From assembly GCA_040544425.1 (NCBI GenBank), contig JBEONO010000014.1, forward strand, positions 62,001 through 126,000: a stretch of DNA of 64,000 nucleotides. Direction: 5' to 3'. The first letter of the stretch is position 1. Each line of letters starts with the position of its first letter. The notes below the pieces were generated by a model that saw only the letters and a program-made list of their open reading frames with translations, searched no databases and was not told the DNA's origin. Below, one piece after another: positions 28,001 to 36,373 of the stretch. Origin of the DNA: Solimicrobium sp040544425. Lineage in GTDB: Bacteria; Pseudomonadota; Gammaproteobacteria; Burkholderiales; Burkholderiaceae_D. Position numbers and translations under genes: made by a program.

Positions 28001-29635
28001 CGGAATTTCTGGTTCTGGAGAAGTCGGACCAGATACGTCCGGGCTTTGCTGGACGGTCCGGAAATGAGCAAAAATATGCGACAGGTCAGAGTGTGTGTAC
28101 TGGTCCTCTGTGGCGTCGTTCGGCACGATTTCGGGAATGCCCACCGTTGAAACCAATTCTGCCATTGAGAATGAATAATCGGATTCCATCTTATTCATCA
28201 GGAAAGAAACCAATTTCCCCCTGAGAGTTTGGGGACATTGAATCCGATCGGCAAATTCTGTTGCGATATGTTCGCTCCATCCGTTATGTTCACTAAAATC
28301 TTGAATTGGAAAACCGAATTCGCTACAGATCAGCAGACTTAAAAAGTTATATTTGTCATCTCTTAATGCGCCCAAGCGCTCCCCATCATTTGCGAATTTT
28401 GATTTGGGCAAAAAGATTATCCCTCGATCGGCATCAAGATAGGCGCTTAGATCATTCGCAATATGCGCCTTTCCGGACCGATGAAAATCATCAAGTTGAT
28501 GTGCGAATCGATACCGATTTTCAGGACCATTCGGACCTTCAGCAATTCGCCGTCTCATTTGGGACAACGGTGTTTGATCGCTATGATTCTCAAGGAGCTC
28601 AATATTCACACCGCGCAAATTGACCTGTTTTAAATTAATTTCAGTCAAATCAAATCCACGAATATCGATGTGTTTTCTGTTTCCAAACTGTCTTTCTGTG
28701 TCTAAATAGCGTTGAAATACTTCCGTCGGTTCTGCTCCGGCCGCAATCAATTTATGCGCCAGTTCTTTGCCAACAGATGCTTTTTCCAGCTGCAACTCGT
28801 ATCGCATTCCTTGTTCCAGTTGGTCTTCCGAGGTAATCGCTCCAACATTGTTTAAGTCTGTTCCACCATGCTCCAGGAAGGCCTGCACTTCGGCGATCGT
28901 CAAATCGGTATCGTCAACAAAGTGCACACCGGATAATTTGTTACTGACATTGTCTAATCGTGTATTGTCCAGATCCAGAGAATTCTGCACGTCGGCATTC
29001 GTCAAATCAGCGTCGGCAAAAGGCCCAACATCAGGTAATTTGCGACCGCCATTAATAATGAGAGGCAAAGCTTTTTTGTCGATAATCGCACCGCGGAAAT
29101 CAATCTTTGATAAATCCATATTGCTTAAATCAAATCGGCTTAAATCTGCGAACACTTCATCATGTTCTGCCTTCGCCAGGAATGCTTTCAAAAATGCCGT
29201 CTTCAATTCTGCAAAATTTTTGAATTTGAGCTCTGTTTTCTTTGGGTTGCTGTAGATCATTTCTGACGCACTGCGTCCAAGATCCTCTACAATCGACAAC
29301 TTACTGGTCCCATTGGCACGGTCATTTTCTTCGACAACCAAAAATTTTTCCCCGTCCACTGTAAATTCGATGGCGTTATAGTCGTAGTTTTTGTTCAAAA
29401 AGCCATCTTGTGATGTTTCTATTTCCAACATCCTTTCAAAAATCTGTTTCGCCTCATTGTCGAAAGTATTTCCAATTGCCACGGCATCGACATACGTATG
29501 TTGACCGGTAAAAAAATCCCATAATTTTGCGAAGAATGTACTCCATGGGTAAGCACTGGCAGAAATATTTTTGCCTTGTCGAACATCTTCAAATGCACGG
29601 GCAGCTAACGCGGTTGTGATTGCTGTTGATTGCAT
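25073..29635 (-). CDS. Giant pentapeptide-repeat protein (candidate effector)
   Basis: The 1520-residue protein has no signal peptide. Pentapeptide-like stretches occur near residues 165-240 (LSRFDLSNMDLSKIDFRGA), 320-345 and 860-1000, each followed by a similar segment (LIAAGAEPTEVFQRY, LIERGANGQAVLMRY), so the front half looks internally duplicated. Three copies of a short module with a FDPRF, FDPKY or FNPLY core lie near residues 625, 1072 and 1268, separated by Pro/Ser/Thr/Gln-rich linkers. A paired motif, IQCPQTLRGKLVSFL and IKCPKELRNNLTNFL, appears in both halves. The DNA looks AT-richer than the neighbours, suggesting acquisition. I do not recognise a catalytic domain; an effector role is inference from architecture. 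Confidence 0.75.
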   Translation of the reverse strand: MQSTAITTALAARAFEDVRQGKNISASAYPWSTFFAKLWDFFTGQHTYVDAVAIGNTFDNEAKQIFERMLEIETSQDGFLNKNYDYNAIEFTVDGEKFLVVEENDRANGTSKLSIVEDLGRSASEMIYSNPKKTELKFKNFAELKTAFLKAFLAKAEHDEVFADLSRFDLSNMDLSKIDFRGAIIDKKALPLIINGGRKLPDVGPFADADLTNADVQNSLDLDNTRLDNVSNKLSGVHFVDDTDLTIAEVQAFLEHGGTDLNNVGAITSEDQLEQGMRYELQLEKASVGKELAHKLIAAGAEPTEVFQRYLDTERQFGNRKHIDIRGFDLTEINLKQVNLRGVNIELLENHSDQTPLSQMRRRIAEGPNGPENRYRFAHQLDDFHRSGKAHIANDLSAYLDADRGIIFLPKSKFANDGERLGALRDDKYNFLSLLICSEFGFPIQDFSEHNGWSEHIATEFADRIQCPQTLRGKLVSFLMNKMESDYSFSMAELVSTVGIPEIVPNDATEDQYTHSDLSHIFAHFRTVQQSPDVSGPTSPEPEIPVSTTANSHNKPPQPSLPRHTASQSSHSFTPAASVNFPPVEQTSSAQQISFSSQPLATEVRQAATLNSTQVPRSLHGSELIRVTLKNFDPRFGTDDGAGIAGADDIADAFTETLQPWLREEFLTAYKFQAPPGYQLEAYLRHQLLPANRPAQQSTVLTSPQATEVPATVSKGSEAVMSSSLQVPTVRASSPADFPKTGLQVDKPTAPKPESISPQELADALEEASLLGSTEKVLQSVRLAILAASEADLTSKDGINLHVMGKDNSANLYLWKSGNRLQIGTVESRKKWFPTSAEVGSILSGGRFTKLKKVMFKEHLESMRMLSAQTIDLSQFNLEGMALRDINLRGTSVSQKNLEHICAPVLANLSGVTIPEHVSAAGLNLGNVKIDFEAAKTLIERGANGQAVLMRYKYIELHNKVDADKLDISGFKPDFRLGKIDLNGLNLEDTNVLEFVKECIENQDWEMCARLQTAILPLPARSALYSAQHNWTQTVTDGRKTAEGAGTKQPTTSHSQDSFAEGQAFVTTLLTKFDPKYSNATDQQKEEIERDFLLSESLNIFDEAGQSSIKNNLRYKLPIPSDVVGRLKQQIKNPAPSSPVSASGQVKPNLTSMSVPAVPGSITSPPKVKNLRPDPKIEAEGWLQPDKNSAGQKTSMVPGFMPFLGLSSPATIQSPGKHSGTLKPSTSSGSQTQVSSSQPNVKSVGTGQPVASREQDVKRLNAIIIQIVRHFNPLYKGTRQEMPIVKNFCESLKQPYPPKGLGSEEVDVILRFFTKKEPVSDKDIEILEKWLKARTTTTSNKNGKSEASQQARIEQAVAKTIGIQKKQLKQLKQPGNDSGMFERFRAVLFGKPSFNITASQKKNFDYFNDLWRKQFKKNIYDPLTDQARKANITVFLDIIKCPKELRNNLTNFLLMPWKNSLNESPEKYVGAILPSLRGAREKYIGQEFVGPRLSGSNRPSILRGKESSPKSKPGTSSNGS

Positions 29636-29998
29636 GATTCCGTTAATTGAGGTTGAGACCCTTTATTTTCTTTGATGCGCTGCTCCAAAACTATCAGAGG
29701 TAACCCGGACAGGTGATGCCAGTCGAAATTGACTGATCGTGAATTATCGGGACCGATTTGGCAATTTGGCGCTCAGGGTAACTGCATAAAATCTGTATCG
29801 CCTCCATCACTCATCTCCCAAGCCCTTCGGTGCCGATTTAGCGGGGAACCATGTAGCAATCCAAACAAATAAATTGGCCCTTTGAGGTCAACCTGGATTA
29901 TGGTTCACAATAGCGGCTATTTTGGCCAATCTGCCGGAATCGGCTCCACATGCAATTTAAATGAAAACATTAATTTTTTAACTATCACTGGACCAAGC
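29636..29998. promoter_or_regulatory. Divergent intergenic region, giant gene / purU
   Basis: About 360 bases without a gene, between the start of the 1520-codon gene (leftward) and purU (rightward). I see no riboswitch, strong palindrome or clear promoter. An open frame upstream of purU begins at 29882 but shows no family sequence. The region is AT-rich near both genes. Confidence 0.35.
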
Positions 29999-30874
29999 AT
30001 GAACACGACTGAAACAACAGCGCCTCAAGCCAAGGATTACATCCTGACCCTATCCTGCCCCGACAAACGCGGCATCGTCCATGCCGTTTCCGGTTTCCTG
30101 GCCGAGCGCGGCTGCAATATTCTGGAGAGCGCGCAATTCGGCGATACCCTGACCGGCAATTTTTTCATGCGCGTTCATTTCAGCGATGAGGAACATCAGG
30201 CCGACGGCTTGCAGAGCGCTTTCCAAACTCTGGGGCAGCAGTACCAGATGGACTGGAAAATTCAGGATGCTGCGAAACAGCCGCGCGTGCTGGTGCTGGT
30301 GTCCAAAATCGGGCATTGCCTGAATGACTTGTTGTACCGCAAATCCAGCGGACTGCTGCACGCCGATATCCGCGCGGTAATCTCCAACCATCGCGATTTC
30401 GAAGAGCTGACCAAGGCGCATCAAATACCGTTTCACTATTTACCGGTTACCAAGGACAACAAGGAGCAACAGGAACAGCGTTTGATGGAAATCGTTGAGC
30501 AGGAAAAAATTGATCTGGTGGTGCTGGCGCGTTATATGCAGGTACTTTCGCCGGCGTTGTGCCGCAGGCTGCGCGGCAAGATCATCAATATTCATCACTC
30601 GTTTTTGCCCAGCTTTAAAGGGGCGCGGCCGTATGCACAGGCACATGCGCGTGGCGTGAAACTGATCGGCGCTACCGCGCACTTTGTGACCGACGATCTG
30701 GATGAAGGTCCGATTATTGAACAGGATACCGTGCGCGTGCGCCATTCGCTGTCCGCCGAACAATTTACGGCGATGGGGCGCGATGTGGAGTGCGTCGTGC
30801 TGGCCCGCGCAGTTGACTGGTTTGTGCGCAACCGGATTTTGCTCAATGGCGATAAAACCATCGTGTTTCAATAG
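29999..30874 (+). CDS. purU: Formyltetrahydrofolate deformylase
   Basis: The 291-residue enzyme hydrolyses 10-formyl-THF to THF and formate. An N-terminal ACT domain (YILTLSCPDKRGIVHAVSGFL) is followed by a formyltransferase-type domain with KIGHCLNDLLYR, LARYMQVLSPALC, the catalytic stretch INIHHSFLPSFKGARPY and GATAHFVTDDLDEGPIIEQD. The ATG at 29999 fits the family start; the frame extends 39 codons upstream without homology. It stands alone here. Confidence 0.95.
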   Translation: MNTTETTAPQAKDYILTLSCPDKRGIVHAVSGFLAERGCNILESAQFGDTLTGNFFMRVHFSDEEHQADGLQSAFQTLGQQYQMDWKIQDAAKQPRVLVLVSKIGHCLNDLLYRKSSGLLHADIRAVISNHRDFEELTKAHQIPFHYLPVTKDNKEQQEQRLMEIVEQEKIDLVVLARYMQVLSPALCRRLRGKIINIHHSFLPSFKGARPYAQAHARGVKLIGATAHFVTDDLDEGPIIEQDTVRVRHSLSAEQFTAMGRDVECVVLARAVDWFVRNRILLNGDKTIVFQ

Positions 30875-31155
30875 AACCATTTGATCCCCGGCGCGACCGG
30901 TGGGCTGGATTTGCAGGCCAGTCCATCGGCGAGTCGTCACAATTCCGGATCAAGCCCTCATCAGGTCACTTCATCGCACAAATCTGCGGGTTTGTCGCAT
31001 CGCTTTTTCAACGTTGTTCGGTTTGGTCTATGCTTTCCTGGCTGGACGCACTGGAGTCTGCAATTCTGATATGGCTGCTCCTGCTGCCGTCGGCACCACC
31101 GGCTTTTCCCTGGCCAATCTCCGTCAAATTATTCACAGCATATGAAAGGCATATC

Positions 31156-31560
31156 ATGAACAACCTGATCAAGTTATCAATCATCGGTGCACTTGGCATT
31201 TTCTCGTCGGTACAGGCGAGTGAAATCGATCGTGTTACCGTCACGGCAGATAAAGCCGAATCGTCCTTGCAGCAACATTATCCAATGGCGGAAAGTGATT
31301 TTTATCCGTTTCTGAAAACTTATGAGCTGTCCAACGGGATGACGCTGACTTTATCGAATTTGGGCTCGCTCCTGGTCGCTCAGCTCAATGGCGGTCCGAA
31401 GGAACATATCGTTGCGACATCGCGGCACAGTTTTATTTCTAAAACTTCCGGCCTGCAACTGCAAATCAGACTGGAGGACGATCGGGTCAGCGGTGAGGTG
31501 TATCTCCCCATGACCACCGCCGTCAGTTCAGCGCATTATCGGGTCGCCACTTTCCGCTAG
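31156..31560 (+). CDS. Small periplasmic protein of unknown function
   Basis: The 134-residue protein has an N-terminal signal peptide (MNNLIKLSIIGALGIFSSVQA, cut near residue 21). The mature part resembles small exported proteins that pair a short helix with a beta-sheet (FYPFLKTYELSNGMTLTLSNLG, RHSFISKTSGLQLQIRLEDD, VSGEVYLPM). GAAAGG lies 6 bases before the ATG at 31156. No function can be assigned. It may precede the peptidase gene in one transcript, 226 bases away. Confidence 0.7.
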   Translation: MNNLIKLSIIGALGIFSSVQASEIDRVTVTADKAESSLQQHYPMAESDFYPFLKTYELSNGMTLTLSNLGSLLVAQLNGGPKEHIVATSRHSFISKTSGLQLQIRLEDDRVSGEVYLPMTTAVSSAHYRVATFR

Positions 31561-31786
31561 TTTTTTAGTTTGGGTCCGATGACAATAAGTTGCATTCTGA
31601 TTTAAGGCTTTTTGAGTGTCTCGCTGGGTAAAAAATATCGTCAACCTTCTTAAGGTTACACACTTCGCCGTCAGTGCGATAAAAAATTGGCATAGCCAAA
31701 TACAGGCTTATTAAGTAAGCTTCTGCCTTCCGATAGCGACTTCGTATCCGGAGTCGCTGACCAACAATCCTGCCGGGTGCGATCCC

Positions 31787-33889
31787 ATGAAAAAACAATT
31801 GCTGTTTACTGCCCTGCTTGCCTTCGCTGGCCTGAGCCTTGCCGCCGCTCCAGCCTCCGATCCCTATTTATGGCTGGAAGATATCGACAGCGCCAGATCA
31901 TTGCAATGGGTCAGCCAACAAAACGAGCTGACCAAGAACCGGCTGGCGCACCTGCCGACCTATGCGGGGCTCTATCATGACGCTCTTGCAATACTCACCT
32001 CGGCATCGCGGCTCCCGCAGCTTGAACAACATGGCGCGTACTTTTATAACCTGTGGCAAGACCCGGAACATCCGCGCGGGTTGTTCAGGCGCACCACGTT
32101 GGCTGAATTGGGCAAACCGGCAACGCAATGGGAATTGCTGCTTGATATCGATGCCCTGTCCAAGACCGAAGGCAAGGCCTGGGCATTTGGTGGTGCCAAT
32201 TTTCTGGCGCCGGATAATCAGCGTTGTCTGATTTCGCTGGCACCCGGTGGCGGTGACGCTGCCGAGATCAGGGAATTCGACGTGGATTCAAAACGGTTTG
32301 TTGCAGGCGGATTTGAGCTGCCAATCGCGAAATCGGACGCCAGCTGGCGCGATGCCGACAGCCTTTACGTGGCAACCGATTTCGGCCCCGCTTCACTGAG
32401 CAAATCCGGCTATCCACGGCTCGTCAAAATCTGGAAACGCGGCACTGTACTGGCGACAGCCAGCGCCCTGTACGAAGCGGGTGACAATTCCATGGCCGCC
32501 GCGACACAGGTGCTGCAGATGGCAGATGGCCGACAAATCGACATCCTGGCGGACAAGCTGACGTTCTGGACCAGCAAGGTCAGCCAGATTGTCGATGGCA
32601 AGTTGCAGGCACTGGCAATACCGGCGACGGCCAATATCAGCGGCGGCTATCAGGGACGATTGGTGCTCTGGCTCAAAGAAGACTGGACGGTGCATGATCA
32701 GGTATATCCATCGGGTGCGGTGGTACTGCTCGATCCGGCCAGGCCGGTTGAAGAAGCCGGATCAATCGAACTGGTGGTCGCGCCGGATGCGCACTCAAAC
32801 GTGATCGCCGTCGTGGTAACGCAGACTGGCCTGCTGGTGTCGACACTGGACGATGTGCGTGGCCGATTGACTCGCTACACGCTGCATGCGACAGGCTGGG
32901 AACATGCCGCGATACCATTTCCGGACAACGGGGCGCTGACGGTGGAAACGGTGAACGAGGCAAGCGGGGATGCGATGGTGCAGTTCCAGACCTTCCTGAC
33001 GCCACCCGCTTTGTACTATGTCGCGGCCGAGGGCAATGCGGTAACCCTGCTCAAGCAACAGGATGCCAGCTTTGACGGCAGCAATTTTGCCGTCACCCAG
33101 CATTGGACCAAATCGCTGGATGGTACTTTGATTCCCTATTTTGTGGTGGCCGCGAAAAACGTCAAACTGGATGGCAAAAATCCGGTCTGGATGTTTTCTT
33201 ACGGTGGCTTCGAGAACGCGCTGACGCCCAGCTATTCCGGATCGTATGAAGATCTGCACGGTGCCTACGGCAAACTCTGGCTGGAACGCGGCGGTGTCTT
33301 TGTGCTCGCCAATATTCGCGGAGGTGGTGAATTTGGTCCGGCCTGGCATACCTCGGCGCTGAAGGAAAATCACATCAAGGCGTTTGAAGATTTTGAGGCA
33401 ATAGCCGCCGACCTGTCCGCCACCAAACTTTCCTCGCCAGCCCATATCGGGATTGAGGGGCGCAGCAACGGCGGGCTGCTGGTTTCCGCAACCATGCTGC
33501 GTCACCCTGAATTGTATGGTGCGGTAGTCTGCGGCAATCCGCTGATCGATATGCAGCGCTACAGCAAGCTGCTGGCTGGGGCGAGCTGGATCGGCGAATA
33601 TGGCGACCCGGATGTGCCGCAAGAATGGAACTACATCAGCAAATATTCTCCTTACCAAAATCTCAAACCCGGTATGAAACTACCACCGGTGATGTTTTAT
33701 TCAACGACCCGCGATGATCGGGTGCATCCGGCGCATGCCAGAAAAATGGCTGCGAAGATGAAAGCCATGCATTACAAGGTGGAGTATTTTGAAAATGTCG
33801 AAGGCGGTCATCACGGGCCGGTGGTGACTGAGCAATTGGCTACCCGGATTGCGCGCACTTATGCATTTCTTTGGCAGAATTTAAAATAG
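31787..33889 (+). CDS. S9 family prolyl oligopeptidase, exported
   Basis: The 700-residue serine peptidase has a signal peptide (MKKQLLFTALLAFAGLSLAAA). The family start DPYLWLEDIDSARSLQWVSQQN is followed by a long beta-propeller region (about residues 90-410) and a C-terminal alpha/beta hydrolase domain. Catalytic triad: Ser in GRSNGG (about 563), Asp in TTRDDRVHP, His in EGGHHGPV. These enzymes cut short peptides after proline; here the location should be periplasmic or outside the cell. Length is normal for the family. Confidence 0.9.
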   Translation: MKKQLLFTALLAFAGLSLAAAPASDPYLWLEDIDSARSLQWVSQQNELTKNRLAHLPTYAGLYHDALAILTSASRLPQLEQHGAYFYNLWQDPEHPRGLFRRTTLAELGKPATQWELLLDIDALSKTEGKAWAFGGANFLAPDNQRCLISLAPGGGDAAEIREFDVDSKRFVAGGFELPIAKSDASWRDADSLYVATDFGPASLSKSGYPRLVKIWKRGTVLATASALYEAGDNSMAAATQVLQMADGRQIDILADKLTFWTSKVSQIVDGKLQALAIPATANISGGYQGRLVLWLKEDWTVHDQVYPSGAVVLLDPARPVEEAGSIELVVAPDAHSNVIAVVVTQTGLLVSTLDDVRGRLTRYTLHATGWEHAAIPFPDNGALTVETVNEASGDAMVQFQTFLTPPALYYVAAEGNAVTLLKQQDASFDGSNFAVTQHWTKSLDGTLIPYFVVAAKNVKLDGKNPVWMFSYGGFENALTPSYSGSYEDLHGAYGKLWLERGGVFVLANIRGGGEFGPAWHTSALKENHIKAFEDFEAIAADLSATKLSSPAHIGIEGRSNGGLLVSATMLRHPELYGAVVCGNPLIDMQRYSKLLAGASWIGEYGDPDVPQEWNYISKYSPYQNLKPGMKLPPVMFYSTTRDDRVHPAHARKMAAKMKAMHYKVEYFENVEGGHHGPVVTEQLATRIARTYAFLWQNLK

Positions 33890-34050
33890 ATTTGGAGTTT
33901 GGAGTTAGGAGTGCCGGTGTGACGTGCTCGTTCAAATGTGCTTATCCAAATTTATTCCTGGTGCTGGTCTGAGAACGGCCCAACCAGGCCAGGCTGAAAT
34001 GGAAACTGAATCCTCTCATAAAGTATCGCCAGCGGAAGTTTTGGCCCCGT

Positions 34051-34313
34051 CTAAGGCATTTCTATTACCGGGTCGAGAATAGCCAATAAGGTCTTAATTG
34101 TCGGGGTACCATTTGCCGGCAACACAAAATAAAAACTCTCACTCGGGATTCCTGCGCGATCTGCAACTGACGCCATCACCTTGGCTTCAGCGATGCGCCT
34201 CAATGCCGCAAGCAACGCGTCTTCCATGGCTGCTGCGAGATATGAAGCGGCAAAAGTGGATCGTTACGTAACAGCTCTGCTCACGCATCATGTGACCTTG
34301 ATGTTTTAGTCAT
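34051..34313 (-). pseudogene. Decayed antitoxin gene (addiction-module antidote family)
   Basis: The reverse strand retains the C-terminal half of a HigA-like addiction-module antidote protein: LLAALRRIAEAKVMAS, VADRAGIPSESFY, TPTIKTLLAILDP. The 5' part starts at an ATG at 34313 (MTKTSRSHDA) but meets a TGA after ten codons, and the recognisable half is in another frame. At least one nonsense and one frameshift change are therefore present. It follows the remnant toxin with a 4-base overlap, the original operon layout. Confidence 0.75.
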
Positions 34314-34562
34314 GATCCGGTTCTCCTCTTCCAATCTTTCAGGTTTGCCAACGCTGTATCAATGTCAGTCTGCTGCTTGCATTTGTCGCGGCCTATGAGC
34401 AGCGGCACCAAATTGTCCCTTACCCAGCATTAATAAACCCCGATATCCAGGACCGTGATCAATGCGCAATTCTCACAATCCGCCACCAATTTGCTTGCAA
34501 TCACCAAAATTTCCGGCCGCCAGACGTTGCAATCGGGTCAATATTCTGGCTCTAGCTTGGCG
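34310..34562 (-). pseudogene. Decayed HigB/RelE-like toxin gene
   Basis: Reverse-strand reading gives QARARILTRLQRLAAGNFGD, CKQIGGGL, stop, ELRIDHGPGYRG, then after a frameshift LVPLLIGRDKCKQQTDIDTA and LANLKDWKRRTGS before the stop. This is the core of phage-derived Gp49/HigB-like RelE-fold toxins, with the usual GNFGD, ELRIDYGPGYR and DI-x-x-A motifs. An in-frame TGA and a frameshift break it and the N-terminus is missing. The rest of the 33890-34741 gap shows nothing I can support. Confidence 0.78.
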
Positions 34563-34741
34563 ACTTGACACGAATTGATCCCGGCGACAGATTTTCGTTC
34601 AACAAAAATTGGTACTTGGATAAATTTGGCGGCAGGCAAATCGATGCCATCTTGAGCCAGGTCAACGAGACGATTTCAACAGGCAGTAGCATGGAATCCC
34701 CGGCGTGACACGCTTATTTCAATTTCCAGCCAGAGTCTCCC

Positions 34742-36373
34742 ATGAACCTCGCTCTCAGTTTATTAAAAGCCCTCAAACAACACGGTGCCCGCGAAATATT
34801 CGGCATTCCTGGCGACTTTGCCTTGAGCTTTTTTCAGCAGATTGAAGAATCAAAAATCCTGCCGTTGTTCACGCTCAGCCATGAGCCTGCGGTCGGATTT
34901 GCTGCCGACGCTTCGGCGCGCCTGCATTCCGCGCTGGGTGTGGCGGCTGTGACCTACGGCGCTGGCGCATTGAATATGGTCAATGCGGTCGCCTCGTCGT
35001 TTGCCGAAAAAGTCCCGCTGGTGGTGATCTCCGGCGCGCCCGGTGTGGGCGAATGGGGTTGCGGCCTGCTGCTGCATCATCAAACCAAAACCATTGATTC
35101 GCAGATGGCGATATTCAAGGAAATCACCTGCGATCAAATCGTCTTGAATGATGTGGCAACCGCGCCCGAACAGATTGCGCGCGTCCTGCATCGCTGCCTG
35201 ACCGAATCGCGGCCGGTGTACATTGAGCTGCCACGCGATATGGTATTGAAACCCTGCGGACCGGTGCATCCGCAGCAAGCTGCGGCGCTCGATCACGCTG
35301 CCATTGACGCCTGCGTCACGGAGATGTTGGACAAGCTCGGCAGCGCCAGTTCACCGGTGATGATGGTCGGCGTTGAAATCAAACGCTTCAATATTGAACA
35401 CAAGGTTGCCAGGCTGGCCAGGCTGCTCAACATTCCGGTGGTGACCAGTTTTATGGGACGCGGGCTGCTGGCCAATGCCGATGTGCCGTTGCTGGGTACT
35501 TATCTCGGGATGGCCGGCACCAGCGATATCACGCAGCTGGTTGAGCATTCCGATGCGCTGCTGCTGTTGGGCGTCATTATTTCCGACACCAATTTTGGCG
35601 TGTCCGAGAAAAAAATCGATATGCGCAAAAGCATTCTGGCGCGGGATCATTCGGTCACGATGGGCTACCACAGCTATCAACGGATTCCGCTGGAAGCCCT
35701 GGTTGACGGCTTGCTGGCCAAGGCCGGTGCATTGCATAAAGATCTCAGTCGACAAGTCCAACCTGCTCCGTACCCGCGCGAGTTGAGCGACGATGATCTG
35801 ACGATTGCGCCCATCGATATCGCCAAGGCTGTCAATGATTTGCTGTTCTACAAAGGCAACATGCCAATCGCCTGCGATATCGGCGACTGCCTGTTTACCG
35901 CGCTCGATATTGCCAACACTGATCTGGTCGCGCCCGGCTACTATGCCACCATGGGTTACGGCGTACCGGCCGGATTGGGGCTGCAGGCTGGCAGCACCAA
36001 GCGGGTGATTATTTTGGTGGGCGACGGCGCGTTCCAGATGACTGGCTGGGAACTGGGGAACTGTCAGCGTTATGGCTGGGATCCGATTGTGATCGTGTTT
36101 AATAATCGCAGCTGGGAAATGCTCAGAACCTTCCAGCCCGAATCCGACTTTAATAATTTAAGTGACTGGCATTTTGCCGATCTGGCCAAACCGCTGGGCG
36201 GTGACGGGTACCGGGTACAAACCCGCTCCGATCTGCATGCGGCGCTGAACCAGGCTTACCATACGCGCGGCAAGTTCCAGCTGATTGAAGCGATGCTTCC
36301 GCGCGGCGTGTTGTCGCAGACTTTGACGCGCTACGTGCACAGCATCAAACAGCACCATCTTCGCGCCCGGTGA
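34742..36373 (+). CDS. ipdC: Phenylpyruvate/indolepyruvate decarboxylase
   Basis: The 543-residue thiamine diphosphate enzyme removes CO2 from an aromatic 2-keto acid, giving phenylacetaldehyde or indole-3-acetaldehyde. The N-terminal pyrimidine-binding domain has GIPGDFALSFFQQIE and the catalytic Glu in LSHEPAVGFAADA; the C-terminal domain has the cofactor motif VGDGAFQMTGWELGNCQRYGWDPIVIVFNN. The layout is closest to the Azospirillum-type IpdC/PPDC that makes indole-3-acetic acid. Substrate preference cannot be read directly. It overlaps the convergent hemerythrin gene by 29 bases. Confidence 0.88.
   Translation: MNLALSLLKALKQHGAREIFGIPGDFALSFFQQIEESKILPLFTLSHEPAVGFAADASARLHSALGVAAVTYGAGALNMVNAVASSFAEKVPLVVISGAPGVGEWGCGLLLHHQTKTIDSQMAIFKEITCDQIVLNDVATAPEQIARVLHRCLTESRPVYIELPRDMVLKPCGPVHPQQAAALDHAAIDACVTEMLDKLGSASSPVMMVGVEIKRFNIEHKVARLARLLNIPVVTSFMGRGLLANADVPLLGTYLGMAGTSDITQLVEHSDALLLLGVIISDTNFGVSEKKIDMRKSILARDHSVTMGYHSYQRIPLEALVDGLLAKAGALHKDLSRQVQPAPYPRELSDDDLTIAPIDIAKAVNDLLFYKGNMPIACDIGDCLFTALDIANTDLVAPGYYATMGYGVPAGLGLQAGSTKRVIILVGDGAFQMTGWELGNCQRYGWDPIVIVFNNRSWEMLRTFQPESDFNNLSDWHFADLAKPLGGDGYRVQTRSDLHAALNQAYHTRGKFQLIEAMLPRGVLSQTLTRYVHSIKQHHLRAR

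Noticed and set aside
34563..34741. Short plus-strand frame (RFSFNKNWYLDKFGGRQIDA) before ipdC
   Set aside because: About 50 codons with no start or ribosome site; it may be a gene remnant but nothing identifies it.
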